Source: Chryseobacterium polytrichastri
Lineage (GTDB): Bacteria > Bacteroidota > Bacteroidia > Flavobacteriales > Weeksellaceae
Length of the DNA: 64,000 nt
Direction of reading: 5' to 3'
Assembly: GCF_900142445.1 (NCBI RefSeq)
Contig: NZ_FRAV01000003.1
Coordinates: 62,001-126,000 of the forward strand
Position 1 is the first letter of the stretch. Each line of letters begins with the position of its first letter. Position numbers and translations under genes: made by a program. Below are positions 35,835 to 44,902 of the stretch, piece after piece. The notes beneath the pieces are model-generated. The model saw nothing but the letters and a program-made list of their open reading frames with translations, searched no databases and was not told where the DNA came from.

Positions 35835-36005
35835 TTACAAGTTGGAACAGTCTAGATTGGGACATAGTAGGATTTGAACCTGTGTTAAATTAATAATTCC
35901 AGTGCCTGCTAGGATACAAATAAGCCTGCATACAGGATCGAGTAATCCATCTCCTCCTGAAATACTTTTCAGCTCGTTTCTGTCTAATTTTTTTAGATTT
36001 TTCAT
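35835..36005 (-). CDS. GG-leader (bacteriocin-like) peptide B, 56 aa
   Basis: A short gene encoding a 56-residue peptide. The leader is MKNLKKLDRNELKSISGG, ending in Gly17-Gly18, the form recognised by double-glycine peptidase transporters. The predicted core of 38 residues is hydrophobic with Cys26, Cys30, Cys48 and Cys53. It lies 61 bases downstream of the terpene synthase gene on the same strand and ahead of a terminator, so the two may be cotranscribed. The leader is close to that of the peptide at 51264-51434. Bacteriocin, pheromone or toxin function is inference; no transporter is nearby. Confidence 0.75.
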   Translation of the reverse strand: MKNLKKLDRNELKSISGGDGLLDPVCRLICILAGTGIINLTQVQILLCPNLDCSNL

Positions 36006-36066
36006 GATAATAATTTTTATTTGGTTAATAAGATTCTAAAATATGAATAATTGCACTTTCAGTATG

Positions 36067-37239
36067 TTAGTTTATCATAGAAGCCATTTGTTCATTGTCC
36101 TTATGGTATATTGTGCCTTTTGGGCTCCATTCCATAGTACCGGATGTGATAACATCTTCGAAATCTTTTCCATGGTATCTTTTACTCATGCGATGCCAAC
36201 GATTGTTTCCGGACATAAAGTATTCCATAGCTGTAATAAAGGTGCGTACATCATTTGATATATGCTCTCCGCTGTTATACCATTCATCTCTTACTCTTAT
36301 AAAGTCGCGATGGGAATCTTCAATCTGTGTGCAGGTTTCATCTATGGCTTCTTGCACAGTCATTCCTCCACAGACGAGAATGGGGATGATATTGTTAGCA
36401 TTTTCCAATTTACCGTCTTTGCATTCTTTGTAGAGAGAAAAAAGATCATTCGTTAATGTTACCTGCCATGTGGAACTTTTTTCTAATTCTTGTACGATAG
36501 GGTGGTTGTATTCTTCATCGGTCAACTGTATTTCATAGAGATATTCAGCCATTAATAGGCTTGTGATATATGCTATGCATGTTTGCCGATATTGTTTATA
36601 AGTTTCTACCGTCATTTCTGCTTCTTTTCCACGCATATGGCCTTGTGTAGCGGCTGTCTCCATGTATTCTTTAAATCGGTTAATATATCTTCTACGGAAT
36701 GATGGAGTTCCTGACTTGAGTATCTTTTCCATATAATTAAATATAAGGCGTACATAGGGTTTTGAAGACATACTCAATGCAATATTGCGGATCATTTTTT
36801 TTTGCCACGGGGCATCATCCCTTAAGGTTTCAATAACAGCGATGTTTTTATCCCAATACTTTTGTGTCTTTTCGGGATTATGTTTACATGCGCCCCAATC
36901 TTCATCAGATTGATCATCAAAGATGCAGTAAAGCTGAAAAAAATTACTGAGAAGGATAAATTTTTCTTTATTTTTAGTTAACGGAAAGCATAAAGCAGTC
37001 CAGTATATTAGATCACAGCCAATGGTATGCAGGGCATTTTCTTCAGTTTTAAATCTACCTATTTCTGTTGCCCAGTCCATTAGCTCTTCTGCAAGCTTTT
37101 TGTTATAATAAGGGCTGCATTTACATTCAAATGGATCGTAGTAATTTCTTAAATAGAAGCGGATAGGAGTTTGCTCCGTGTTAATTGTTGTTTTCATATT
37201 GTTGATTTTGGTTATTGGTTTTGAAATAGTATTTATCAT
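36067..37239 (-). CDS. Class I terpene synthase
   Basis: Cyclises a linear prenyl diphosphate to a terpene. The first metal motif is FDDQSDED with D108, D109 and D112. The second is the NSE triad NDLFSLYKE with N264, S268 and E272. The RY-type C-terminal pair appears in NRWHRMSKRY. At 390 residues (376 if the Met at 37197 is the start) it fits single-domain bacterial sesqui- or diterpene cyclases. No prenyl transferase or cytochrome P450 gene is adjacent. A GG-leader peptide gene follows on the same strand. The product cannot be told from sequence. Confidence 0.9.
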   Translation of the reverse strand: MINTISKPITKINNMKTTINTEQTPIRFYLRNYYDPFECKCSPYYNKKLAEELMDWATEIGRFKTEENALHTIGCDLIYWTALCFPLTKNKEKFILLSNFFQLYCIFDDQSDEDWGACKHNPEKTQKYWDKNIAVIETLRDDAPWQKKMIRNIALSMSSKPYVRLIFNYMEKILKSGTPSFRRRYINRFKEYMETAATQGHMRGKEAEMTVETYKQYRQTCIAYITSLLMAEYLYEIQLTDEEYNHPIVQELEKSSTWQVTLTNDLFSLYKECKDGKLENANNIIPILVCGGMTVQEAIDETCTQIEDSHRDFIRVRDEWYNSGEHISNDVRTFITAMEYFMSGNNRWHRMSKRYHGKDFEDVITSGTMEWSPKGTIYHKDNEQMASMIN

Positions 37240-37320
37240 ACCTATTCATATATTAAAAATACAGTTTTATTTTAGAAGGATAATGGATTTGTATTTTAAA
37301 ATAATGAAAGTCAGTATATT

Positions 37321-37359
37321 AAATAAATAATCCTCGGGGTCTCCGAGGATTATTTATTT
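37321..37359. terminator. Strong bidirectional terminator
   Basis: A perfect 17-bp stem (37321-37337 with 37343-37359) including ATCCTCGG/CCGAGGAT and a 5-base loop. It ends the secreted-protein gene at 37386 on the minus strand and insulates the terpene synthase gene. Confidence 0.9.
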
Positions 37360-37385
37360 AATGGAAAATGAAAAAGTATTTAAAT

Positions 37386-38312
37386 TTAATTGGCAATCTT
37401 ATAGCCATATAAAGAGCTTACAACAACCTGATAGATAGTACCACTGGCTACTGCAGCTGCAGAGCCCATAGTAACTGTTTCTCCTGCATTTAAATGGGTA
37501 ATACAGGAAACATTGGCCCCAGATAATGTTCCGGGATTAGCTTTGTAAGACTGTACTAATATATTATTGGGAGTTGTACTATAGTTTTTTATCAGATATA
37601 ATACGGCCCAGGCAAAAGCAGGAGCGCCTGGTACGGAACCATTATCAAATTGAGTAGATCCGTAGAACATGTAAAATCCGCTTGTGGGAGCTGTAAATCT
37701 TCCATTCCCGGTGTTTAATGCATTGTTTGTATTGAGTACCGTTCCTTGAGGGTAATTAATTTCTTGTGTAATAAAAGGGCCGTTACTTGCAGTGAGGGAT
37801 TGTCTGGTAGTGGTGCTTACCGTAGAAAAAGCATATGTGGAAGCTATTGGCGGTAGATTACCGGAATTTGAAAGTAAAATAAGCTCCCATGTTGTACCGG
37901 TAGTGGCTCCTTTGCTTATAAAAAATGCATAATAACCAGGTGGAACATCAATTGATGCTACACCGGCCCCGCTTTGATTATCTATTAATTCGGTTCCGTC
38001 AGCAGTAATGGAAAGCTGGGCAGCTCCCGTGTTTTTGAAATGGTAAGTTCTTCCTATGAAGTTACCCGCTCCGCTTATTGCAGAAGGTAGGGTTAATGTT
38101 CCATTGCTATTTCCGTTATAAGCAATGTAATAATCATTAGTACCAACAGAGCCACTTGCCGAAACAGATCTGTATGTTGCGGCGAATGAGCCGTTCACAG
38201 TAAGCTGACTTCCGGGATCGGGAGTGTTAATGCCTATATTACCGGTTTGTGAATAGGCAAACATGCTGTTTAGCATCACAAATAAGATGAAAGGAAATGA
38301 TTTTTTTTTCAT
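37386..38312 (-). CDS. Secreted protein with C1q/TNF-like C-terminal domain
   Basis: A 308-residue exported protein with a signal peptide to about residue 22 (FAYSQ). The N-terminal module GNIGINTPDPGSQLTVNGS is shared with the protein encoded just upstream (38346-39473) and is common in Bacteroidota surface proteins. Residues about 160-308 look like a C1q/TNF jelly roll: FITQEINYPQGTVLN, GRFTAPTSGFYMFYG, HLNAGETVTMGSA. Such domains usually form trimers at the cell surface. There is no T9SS tail. It probably forms one unit with its neighbour, 33 bases apart. Confidence 0.75.
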   Translation of the reverse strand: MKKKSFPFILFVMLNSMFAYSQTGNIGINTPDPGSQLTVNGSFAATYRSVSASGSVGTNDYYIAYNGNSNGTLTLPSAISGAGNFIGRTYHFKNTGAAQLSITADGTELIDNQSGAGVASIDVPPGYYAFFISKGATTGTTWELILLSNSGNLPPIASTYAFSTVSTTTRQSLTASNGPFITQEINYPQGTVLNTNNALNTGNGRFTAPTSGFYMFYGSTQFDNGSVPGAPAFAWAVLYLIKNYSTTPNNILVQSYKANPGTLSGANVSCITHLNAGETVTMGSAAAVASGTIYQVVVSSLYGYKIAN

Positions 38313-38345
38313 AAAAAAAATATAAGATGTTGAAAATGACTCAGA

Positions 38346-39473
38346 TTAATTTTGAAACTTTACAAAATCCAAATAAAAAGTAGGATTTCCCATATTGAAA
38401 GCGGTAGGTACAACAGCATTTGTTTTCACAGCGTAAATAGGATAGGTTCCTGGTGAAGAAAAATAAAGTACGCGGTTTTGATCTCGCGGAGATAGCATTT
38501 GAAGATCTGCAACATTGCAATATGTTCTCCAAATATCACCAATTCCGTTAATATAAAACGAGTAATCATTACAGTTTGATTGTATTGTTAATCCTGAACG
38601 GAAAAAATACCATCCTTTTGCGGGTATTATTACTGAGATTCCTGTTATCAGACCACCTCCGCCTATTGATCCTGTGTAAGGATTTACCAATGTCCCGCTA
38701 TAAGACGTCCAGTTGTTTGCAAATGCTGTTGTGGTGGTAGATGACCAAGAAGCTAAACCATTAGCATCACTGGTTAATACATAGCCGAATTGCTGTGTGC
38801 CGTCTTTGATCTGTAGAGCGCCATTTGTTGTGCCATTATCAATTACAATTTTGGCGGTTGCAGCCTCCACAGGAACAGTAGTTGTGCCTACCAAAACTTT
38901 CCCGGTTCCGTTTATGCTTAGGTTATTTCCTGCTGTGACAATATTGGTAGCCTGAGAAAGTGTACCTCCTAATTTTACATCTCCCCCTGAAATAGTGATT
39001 CCATTACTTGATGTTATAGAATTGGCGGTATTATTATTTCCAGTTATTATTTCCCATGTGTTTCCTACGCCTGTGAGTCCTGTGCTGATTAATTGTATAC
39101 TCTGGTTTGAAGGTACTGAGGTATTTGTGCTTCCATTAATAGTTTCAGAACCGGCAGAATTTACTGTTATTGTAAAACTTGTATTATTCTTGATTGTATA
39201 CATACGTCCTTTGAAATTTCCCTCTCCAATAATTGCAGAAGGAAGGTTAAATACAGCGTTTGATGTACCATTATAAGACACATAGAAATCTGTTGCAGAC
39301 AAATTGTAAGGAGTAGTGATTATAGAGCTGTATTTGGCGGCCAAAGATCCGTTAATATCCATTGTAGATCCCGGATTTTCGGTATTTACTCCGATATTTC
39401 CTGCTTGCGCAAAGGCAATACAATAACCTAGCAGTCCTGTTACCTGCCATACTTTTGTGAGATTTTTAGACAT
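38346..39473 (-). CDS. Secreted protein paralogous to its downstream neighbour
   Basis: A 375-residue exported protein; the signal peptide runs to about residue 24 (IAFAQ). The N-terminal module GNIGVNTENPGSTMDINGS and the following GEGNFKGRMYTIKN segment match the protein encoded at 37386-38312 (GAGNFIGRTYHFKN). The middle resembles trimeric tail-fibre/head repeats (GNNLSINGTGKVLVGTT; GYVLTSDANGLASW). The C-terminus differs from the neighbour and looks like another jelly-roll (GWYFFRSGLTIQSN). Function is unknown; a surface adhesin or fibre is plausible. Confidence 0.7.
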   Translation of the reverse strand: MSKNLTKVWQVTGLLGYCIAFAQAGNIGVNTENPGSTMDINGSLAAKYSSIITTPYNLSATDFYVSYNGTSNAVFNLPSAIIGEGNFKGRMYTIKNNTSFTITVNSAGSETINGSTNTSVPSNQSIQLISTGLTGVGNTWEIITGNNNTANSITSSNGITISGGDVKLGGTLSQATNIVTAGNNLSINGTGKVLVGTTTVPVEAATAKIVIDNGTTNGALQIKDGTQQFGYVLTSDANGLASWSSTTTTAFANNWTSYSGTLVNPYTGSIGGGGLITGISVIIPAKGWYFFRSGLTIQSNCNDYSFYINGIGDIWRTYCNVADLQMLSPRDQNRVLYFSSPGTYPIYAVKTNAVVPTAFNMGNPTFYLDFVKFQN

Positions 39474-39663
39474 TTCTTTATTTTTAAGAGCTTAGATTTT
39501 TATTCAATTAAATATTTGTGATTCACCTAAAGATCATTCAAAAGTTTTCTGGTTATATATAGTTAGTTTATAATTGAAATATTTGTATTTTGGTTAATTA
39601 TATTCATTATATTAACAAATATTAATAGTTTATATTTAATTATAGTGTAAAATTATAGAATTT

Positions 39664-39758
39664 ATTCTGCAAGAAATAATGTATCTTGTAGAATAAAATA
39701 AAGGTTGATGTAGAAAATTTTCTACAACATGTGAATTATAGTGTAATCAGTTACACTA
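39664..39758. promoter_or_regulatory. Cluster of three inverted repeats
   Basis: ATTCTGCAAGA/TCTTGTAGAAT (39664-39694), the perfect palindrome GTAGAAAATTTTCTAC (39710-39725) and TAGTGTAA/TTACACTA (39739-39758) lie within 95 bases. The last one overlaps the stop codon of the LuxR-type regulator. They may be operators for the downstream secreted-protein genes or RNA structures; no T-run follows. Confidence 0.45.
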
Positions 39759-40370
39759 AGAAATATAAATTTGGTAGAGCTTGATAAGATCTGCCAGGTT
39801 GTTGGTTTTTAATTTGGTATGAATCCTTTTTTTGTATGTGCTAATAGTAGGCATTTGAATTCCCATTTTATTGGAGATTTCTAAGTTGCCATTTCCATTA
39901 ACCATTAAAATAAAAATTTCGTATTCTCGGGTAGATAAATTTTTTATAGCATCCAAAGGAGACTCTTGAAACAACTGATTGATAATATTAGAAGGATAAT
40001 AATATCCATCAGAAAATATCTTTTTTACGGCATCTGAAATCTCGTCTGATTTACTGAGTTTACTGATATACCCGTTAGCTCCCTCTTTTATATACTGTAC
40101 AGCAATTTCTTCTTCATAGGCAGAGAAAATTAATATTTTGATATTAGAATCTGCCGCTTTAATTTCTGTAATCATTTTTTTGTTTTTACTTTCCGGCATA
40201 TTAATATCCAGAATCACAAGGTCATATTTTTGCTTGGAGATCTTTTCCAGTGCCTTTGGATAATCCTCCGCCACATCAATCACTACATCTGGAATTCTTG
40301 ATTCTAAAATCATACTGGTTCCCACGAGTACTATATCATGATCATCGGCAATAAGAATATTTTTAGTCAT
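39756..40370 (-). CDS. LuxR/NarL-type response regulator
   Basis: A 204-residue response regulator. The receiver domain has acidic D9/D10 and the phospho-acceptor D55 in DLVILDINMPE. The helix-turn-helix is at about 140-204: LSTREYEIFILMVNGNGNLE, then MPTISTYKKRIHTKL. Its start overlaps the end of the propeller kinase gene by 8 bases, so the two are translationally linked and form a two-component system. The secreted-protein genes immediately downstream on the same strand are candidate targets. Confidence 0.92.
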   Translation of the reverse strand: MTKNILIADDHDIVLVGTSMILESRIPDVVIDVAEDYPKALEKISKQKYDLVILDINMPESKNKKMITEIKAADSNIKILIFSAYEEEIAVQYIKEGANGYISKLSKSDEISDAVKKIFSDGYYYPSNIINQLFQESPLDAIKNLSTREYEIFILMVNGNGNLEISNKMGIQMPTISTYKKRIHTKLKTNNLADLIKLYQIYIS

Positions 40371-43300
40371 CTTTTTTATTTTTTAAAATCAGTTTGAAGG
40401 AAGTACCCTGTAATTTATTTTTTGTGAAAACAATTTTACCTTGAATCATTTGTAATAGCTGTAATACAAGATGGAGACCCATTCCATATTTTTGCAATAA
40501 TAGTTTTTCGTTTTCAATATTATCCTGAAGTCTTGTATAATATTCTATTTTCTTTTCATCCATCCCAATCCCGGTATCTGTTATTAGTAAGATGATGTTT
40601 TCTCCTTCCAAAGTGTTCTCTATTGTTACGGAGCCATTTTCTGTATATTTTACAGAATTATCAATCAGATTATGGATAATCGCAGAGAGTATATTTTTGC
40701 TGATCCATGTTAATAGGGATGGGTCTACATTATTATTGATGACTGTATTGTTGTTTTCTGCTATTTCATTGAAAAGTATTTTTTTCTCTTCAATAAGTTG
40801 ATATAAAGAATAAAGTTCTGTTTTATCTGATCTGTAATGGGAATATATGTCAGCATATTCCTTTAAAGTAATGGTGAAATTATATAATTGATCTGAAGAT
40901 TTGTAAACAGAATTAAGAATTTTTTTGATTCGTTGTTCATTAAAATCATTTTTATCTAAAACTTCTTTTGTAGTCATCGCAATGAATTTTACCGGAGTTG
41001 TGATGTCATGGGAGATGGTACCAATGAGTTTCTTTTGTTGTTCAATCTCTTTATGAAGTTTTGTTTTTGTGATCTCTAATTTTTCTACTGTATCAGAGAG
41101 GCTTTTGGTACGGGAATTTACAATTTCTTCCAGCTCATGGTTTTTCATTTTCAGAAAATGTATCCGCCATCTTATCAGGAAATATATAAGGAATAATATA
41201 ATGATAAACGTAAATATTTTGAACCATAAAGTCTGATAAAAATAAGGCGGAATAATGATATTGACTTTTTTATAGATAAATTTTCCTTTATTGGAAACAA
41301 GCATTTTCACTACAAAAGTATGGTTTCCATAACCAAGGTTTGAAATGGAGAATTTACCATCTTTCCCAATCGGTTCCCATTTTGCATTGGGAGTTCCACT
41401 AAGTTTTGCTTCTATCACAAGGTTGTCCGGATTAGAATAGTATGGTACATCAATGAAAATATCTACACGATTGGATTCTTGTTTTAAATATAAATTTTCT
41501 TTGAAATATTGTGGCTTGTTGTCAATTTCAGCTCTTTCTATGTAAATATTTTCAGGGTAATAAATGTTTACCTTTAAAGGGTTAAAGAAAATTAGTCCAT
41601 TTAAAGAAGGAAGTACAAACTCTCCATTTTCTAATCTACCGCCGCAAATATTGGTTCCACCGTTGAATTCATTTGTATTAAAACCAGAGTCTTTTGAAAA
41701 ACGATAATAATAGACCTTTGATTTTTTATTTTGGGCATACTGTAAAAGTTGCCTCTCAGAAACTCTGTAAAGACCATTATTGGTAGGGATCCAAAAAAAA
41801 CCGTTGGTATCTTCTAAAATAGTATGCGATGAAGAAATATTGTTATTTTTATCATAGGGCATCTTGATTAACCGGTCGTTTTTCAATAGATAAAATCCTT
41901 TTCCTAAGGTCATTATCCAGAAGTTTCCATCTTTTGATTGTACGATATTTCTTATAAATAACTCACTTTTTCCAGTTAAGTTATAGATTTTATTGGTCTC
42001 TAACGATACTTTATAAAGTGCTTTTGCTGTTCCTACGAGTACCTGATTCTGATTGAATTTTATAAGTTTTGTCGGTTCATTATTGATGAAGATCTTTTTT
42101 CTTGAATATTTGAAAGATTGATTTTTGTAGATGGTAAGTATTCCTTTATATTCCGGATGTTTATTAATTTTAAGTTCCGAAAACAGAGCATAATAATTAT
42201 TTTGATCAAAAAAGAAATCCTTTAAAAGAAGTTTTTTAATAGAAACAGTGTTTTTGTAAAAAGATGCTTTTTGGTAGATTATTATATCATTTGCCTTTTG
42301 TGTGATAATGTTTCCGGAATGATCATAAGTTAAAAAGAAGGGATTTGCATTTTTAAATTTTTTATCGTCTACAAAACCTTTTCGGTTATAGATTTCTCCA
42401 AAAGGAGTAATTACAGAAGAAGAGTTGAAGGGAAGGATAGAATAGAAATTAGATTCAGGTTTTGAAGGTGGTCTTGTTACGGTTGTGAAATCAGTTAAAC
42501 TAATAATTTGTAATCCATCTATACTACTTCCAAGATAAAATTTTTTGTAAGATTTATCGTAATAAGCGCTGATGAAGTTTTCATCTTTAACTTTGTTTAG
42601 ATGAAGTAAACTGGATATTTTTAATTCTTCTTTTTCATAATTGCAGGTATAAATTGTATTTTTATTTAAAATAAAGACCTGATTGTTAACTTGGCTCCAT
42701 AAAATTTTGGTTTTAGCACTCATGAACGAAGGTAGATGATAAGAACCAGTAATCTTGCCTTTCTCTATTTTTATTATTTTTTTTGCTTGAAAATCTACAT
42801 AAAATAACATTTCATTGATAGCAAAGACTCTCGGAGTGTTATTATAGAGCGTTTTAATTTTTAAATTTTCTTCTGATTTTGATTGAGAATCAACGTATGT
42901 TAAACTATTTTCTTTCAGATAATATCTACCCTGTTTAAAATTCATATAAAAATTAATTGGAGTAGAGGAAGCATAGCTGAAATTAGAACAATAAAGGAGA
43001 TAATGACTATTGTTTTTAATAAGAAAAGTTGAGAAATTTTTTAATGGCTTTTCTACTTTCGCAAATTTTGAGTGGATTAAAACTGCTTTTTCAAAATCTC
43101 CTGTAGTGTAAATACTGTCTTTTTCAGGGTATCCATAAAAATAAGTAAAACGTTGGCTGGCTAGGGGAAAGTTTTTGTACACTAAAAAATTAGTACCATC
43201 ATATCTTACAATCCCATTTTCAGTGGTGAGCCATATGAAACCATATCTATCTTTTATAATGTCTTTTACACTGTTTTGAGGGAGCCCATTATCAGTATTG

Positions 43301-43380
43301 TATAGCTGAATATTGTATTTCTGGCTATAAGTTGTAAAAAAGAAAAATAGAAAACATAGGAAGAGAATAGTTCTTTTCAA
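40363..43380 (-). CDS. Propeller-sensor histidine kinase (Reg_prop/Y_Y_Y)
   Basis: A 1005-residue inner-membrane kinase. A signal peptide or membrane anchor (residues 1-20) leads into a periplasmic beta-propeller with Reg_prop motifs (DNGLPQNSVKDIIKDRYGFI; ILEDTNGFFWIPTNNGLYR). A Y_Y_Y domain (about 640-725) and one membrane helix (about 735-755) follow. The HisKA-like phospho-acceptor lies in GTISHDITTPVKFIA, and the ATPase has NLIDNSVKY, DTGIGMDE and YGMGLHLV. Unlike many Bacteroides relatives it lacks a fused receiver and DNA-binding domain; the regulator is the overlapping next gene. Confidence 0.92.
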   Translation of the reverse strand: MKRTILFLCFLFFFFTTYSQKYNIQLYNTDNGLPQNSVKDIIKDRYGFIWLTTENGIVRYDGTNFLVYKNFPLASQRFTYFYGYPEKDSIYTTGDFEKAVLIHSKFAKVEKPLKNFSTFLIKNNSHYLLYCSNFSYASSTPINFYMNFKQGRYYLKENSLTYVDSQSKSEENLKIKTLYNNTPRVFAINEMLFYVDFQAKKIIKIEKGKITGSYHLPSFMSAKTKILWSQVNNQVFILNKNTIYTCNYEKEELKISSLLHLNKVKDENFISAYYDKSYKKFYLGSSIDGLQIISLTDFTTVTRPPSKPESNFYSILPFNSSSVITPFGEIYNRKGFVDDKKFKNANPFFLTYDHSGNIITQKANDIIIYQKASFYKNTVSIKKLLLKDFFFDQNNYYALFSELKINKHPEYKGILTIYKNQSFKYSRKKIFINNEPTKLIKFNQNQVLVGTAKALYKVSLETNKIYNLTGKSELFIRNIVQSKDGNFWIMTLGKGFYLLKNDRLIKMPYDKNNNISSSHTILEDTNGFFWIPTNNGLYRVSERQLLQYAQNKKSKVYYYRFSKDSGFNTNEFNGGTNICGGRLENGEFVLPSLNGLIFFNPLKVNIYYPENIYIERAEIDNKPQYFKENLYLKQESNRVDIFIDVPYYSNPDNLVIEAKLSGTPNAKWEPIGKDGKFSISNLGYGNHTFVVKMLVSNKGKFIYKKVNIIIPPYFYQTLWFKIFTFIIILFLIYFLIRWRIHFLKMKNHELEEIVNSRTKSLSDTVEKLEITKTKLHKEIEQQKKLIGTISHDITTPVKFIAMTTKEVLDKNDFNEQRIKKILNSVYKSSDQLYNFTITLKEYADIYSHYRSDKTELYSLYQLIEEKKILFNEIAENNNTVINNNVDPSLLTWISKNILSAIIHNLIDNSVKYTENGSVTIENTLEGENIILLITDTGIGMDEKKIEYYTRLQDNIENEKLLLQKYGMGLHLVLQLLQMIQGKIVFTKNKLQGTSFKLILKNKKDD

Positions 43381-43403
43381 TATATATTGTTTTAATAATT
43401 CTA

Positions 43404-43411
43404 CAAAGGTA
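43404..43411 (-). promoter_or_regulatory. -7 element of the propeller kinase gene
   Basis: TACCTTTG on the minus strand matches TAnnTTTG, 24 bases before the ATG at 43380. The rest of the divergent gap 43381-43720 shows no ORF or repeat. Confidence 0.5.
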
Positions 43412-43659
43412 TTATTGAATAGGTAATAATTAGAACTGATTATGATTTTTTTATTTTAATAAATTCATGACAAAAATATGTTAAAGTATTTTATTTCAGC
43501 GGGTTAATTTGGCAGCTGCAAAAGTGTTTGTTATAAATATCCTATGTCACCAAAAATTACAGGAGTGGATCTTTAAAAGCCAATTGATAATTTAAAATAA
43601 TGGAAAATGAGTCTAAAAATTGACGTCTTTTTTTATTATGAAACTCATACTAAAATCAC

Positions 43660-43667
43660 TATCTTTG
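43660..43667 (+). promoter_or_regulatory. -7 element of ychF
   Basis: TATCTTTG matches TAnnTTTG; TTATG 19 bases upstream is a weak -33. The leader would be about 48 bases. Confidence 0.55.
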
Positions 43668-43720
43668 CAAACCTTTAACGAGCAATAAGTCAAAAGCTAT
43701 TTGCTAAAAGCTAAGAATAT

Positions 43721-44812
43721 ATGAAATGTGGAATCGTAGGCTTACCGAATGTTGGTAAATCAACTCTTTTTAACTGTTTAAGCAACGCAAAAGCTCAATC
43801 AGCAAACTATCCTTTCTGTACAATCGAACCGAATTTGGGAACTGTTTCAGTACCGGATCACAGATTGTTTGAGTTGGAAAAATTGGTAAAGCCTGAGAGA
43901 GTTTTACCTGCAGTTGTGGAGATTGTAGATATTGCCGGTCTTGTAAAAGGAGCGAGCAAAGGAGAAGGTTTAGGAAACCAGTTCTTAGCAAACATCCGCG
44001 AGTGTGAAGCGATTGTTCATGTGTTGAGATGTTTTGAGAATGGAAATATCATTCACGTTGAAGGTTCTGTAGATCCTTTAAGAGACAAAGAAATTATTGA
44101 TATAGAACTTCAGTTGAAAGACCTTGAAGTAGTAGCAAAAGCAGTTGAGAAAGCTAAAAAATTCATCAAGTCTGGAAAGAAAGATGATATTTTAACTTAT
44201 GAAACCCTTCAAAAGCTTGAGAAATTTATCGAAGACGGTAAAAATGCAAGAGAGTTTCCTATGGATGATTTTGCAAAATCAATTATTGATGATGTTCAGC
44301 TTTTAACAAACAAGCCTGTATTGTACGTTTGTAATGTAGATGAAAATTCTATCAAAAACGGAAACGAATGGATCGCTAAGATCGAGGAAATGGCTAAAAA
44401 TGAAGGCGCTGAAGTTGTTGTTTTAGCAGCACAGATTGAAGCAGACATCAACGAATTAGAGACTTTTGAAGAAAGAGAGATTTTCCTTGATGAGCTTGGA
44501 CTTACTGAGCCTGGTGTAAACCGTTTGATTAGAAAAGCATACGATTTATTAAAGCTTCAAACGTATTTTACTGCTGGAGTAAAAGAAGTAAGAGCTTGGA
44601 CAATCGGACAAGGATGGACTGCTCCTCAAGCTGCTGGAGTAATTCACACAGACTTCGAAAAAGGTTTCATTCGTGCAGAAGTAATCAAATTTGATGATTA
44701 TATGACGTATGGTTCTGAGGTTAAAATTAAGGAAGCTGGAAAGCTTGCTGTGGAAGGTAAAGAATATATCGTGAAAGACGGAGACATTATGCACTTCAGA
44801 TTCAACGTATAA
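43721..44812 (+). CDS. ychF: Redox-regulated ATPase YchF (OLA1-type)
   Basis: A 363-residue Obg-superfamily P-loop protein that prefers ATP. G1 is GLPNVGKSTLF at residues 6-16, G3 is DIAGLVKGASKGEGLGNQFL, and a coiled-coil insertion follows. The G4-position motif is CNVDE, replacing NKxD as expected for YchF. The C-terminal TGS domain includes VKEVRAWTIGQGWTAPQAAG and DGDIMHFRFNV. Length and layout are standard. It is monocistronic with its own terminator. Confidence 0.96.
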   Translation: MKCGIVGLPNVGKSTLFNCLSNAKAQSANYPFCTIEPNLGTVSVPDHRLFELEKLVKPERVLPAVVEIVDIAGLVKGASKGEGLGNQFLANIRECEAIVHVLRCFENGNIIHVEGSVDPLRDKEIIDIELQLKDLEVVAKAVEKAKKFIKSGKKDDILTYETLQKLEKFIEDGKNAREFPMDDFAKSIIDDVQLLTNKPVLYVCNVDENSIKNGNEWIAKIEEMAKNEGAEVVVLAAQIEADINELETFEEREIFLDELGLTEPGVNRLIRKAYDLLKLQTYFTAGVKEVRAWTIGQGWTAPQAAGVIHTDFEKGFIRAEVIKFDDYMTYGSEVKIKEAGKLAVEGKEYIVKDGDIMHFRFNV

Positions 44813-44841
44813 TAAGAGAATATTAAAGTTAGTTATAAATG

Positions 44842-44876
44842 AAAAACGCTTCCAATGTATTTTGGGAGCGTTTTTT
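44842..44876 (+). terminator. Terminator of ychF
   Basis: AAAAACGCTTCC (44842-44853) pairs with GGGAGCGTTTTT (44864-44875) with one G:T pair, followed by T. Confidence 0.85.
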
Positions 44877-44902
44877 GCATTCCATCGGAAAATCTTTTAC
44901 CT

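Noticed and set aside
44855..44902. Earlier in-frame ATG for the calcium-repeat lipoprotein
   Set aside because: It lies inside the ychF terminator hairpin and would hide the lipoprotein signal peptide that starts at 44903.
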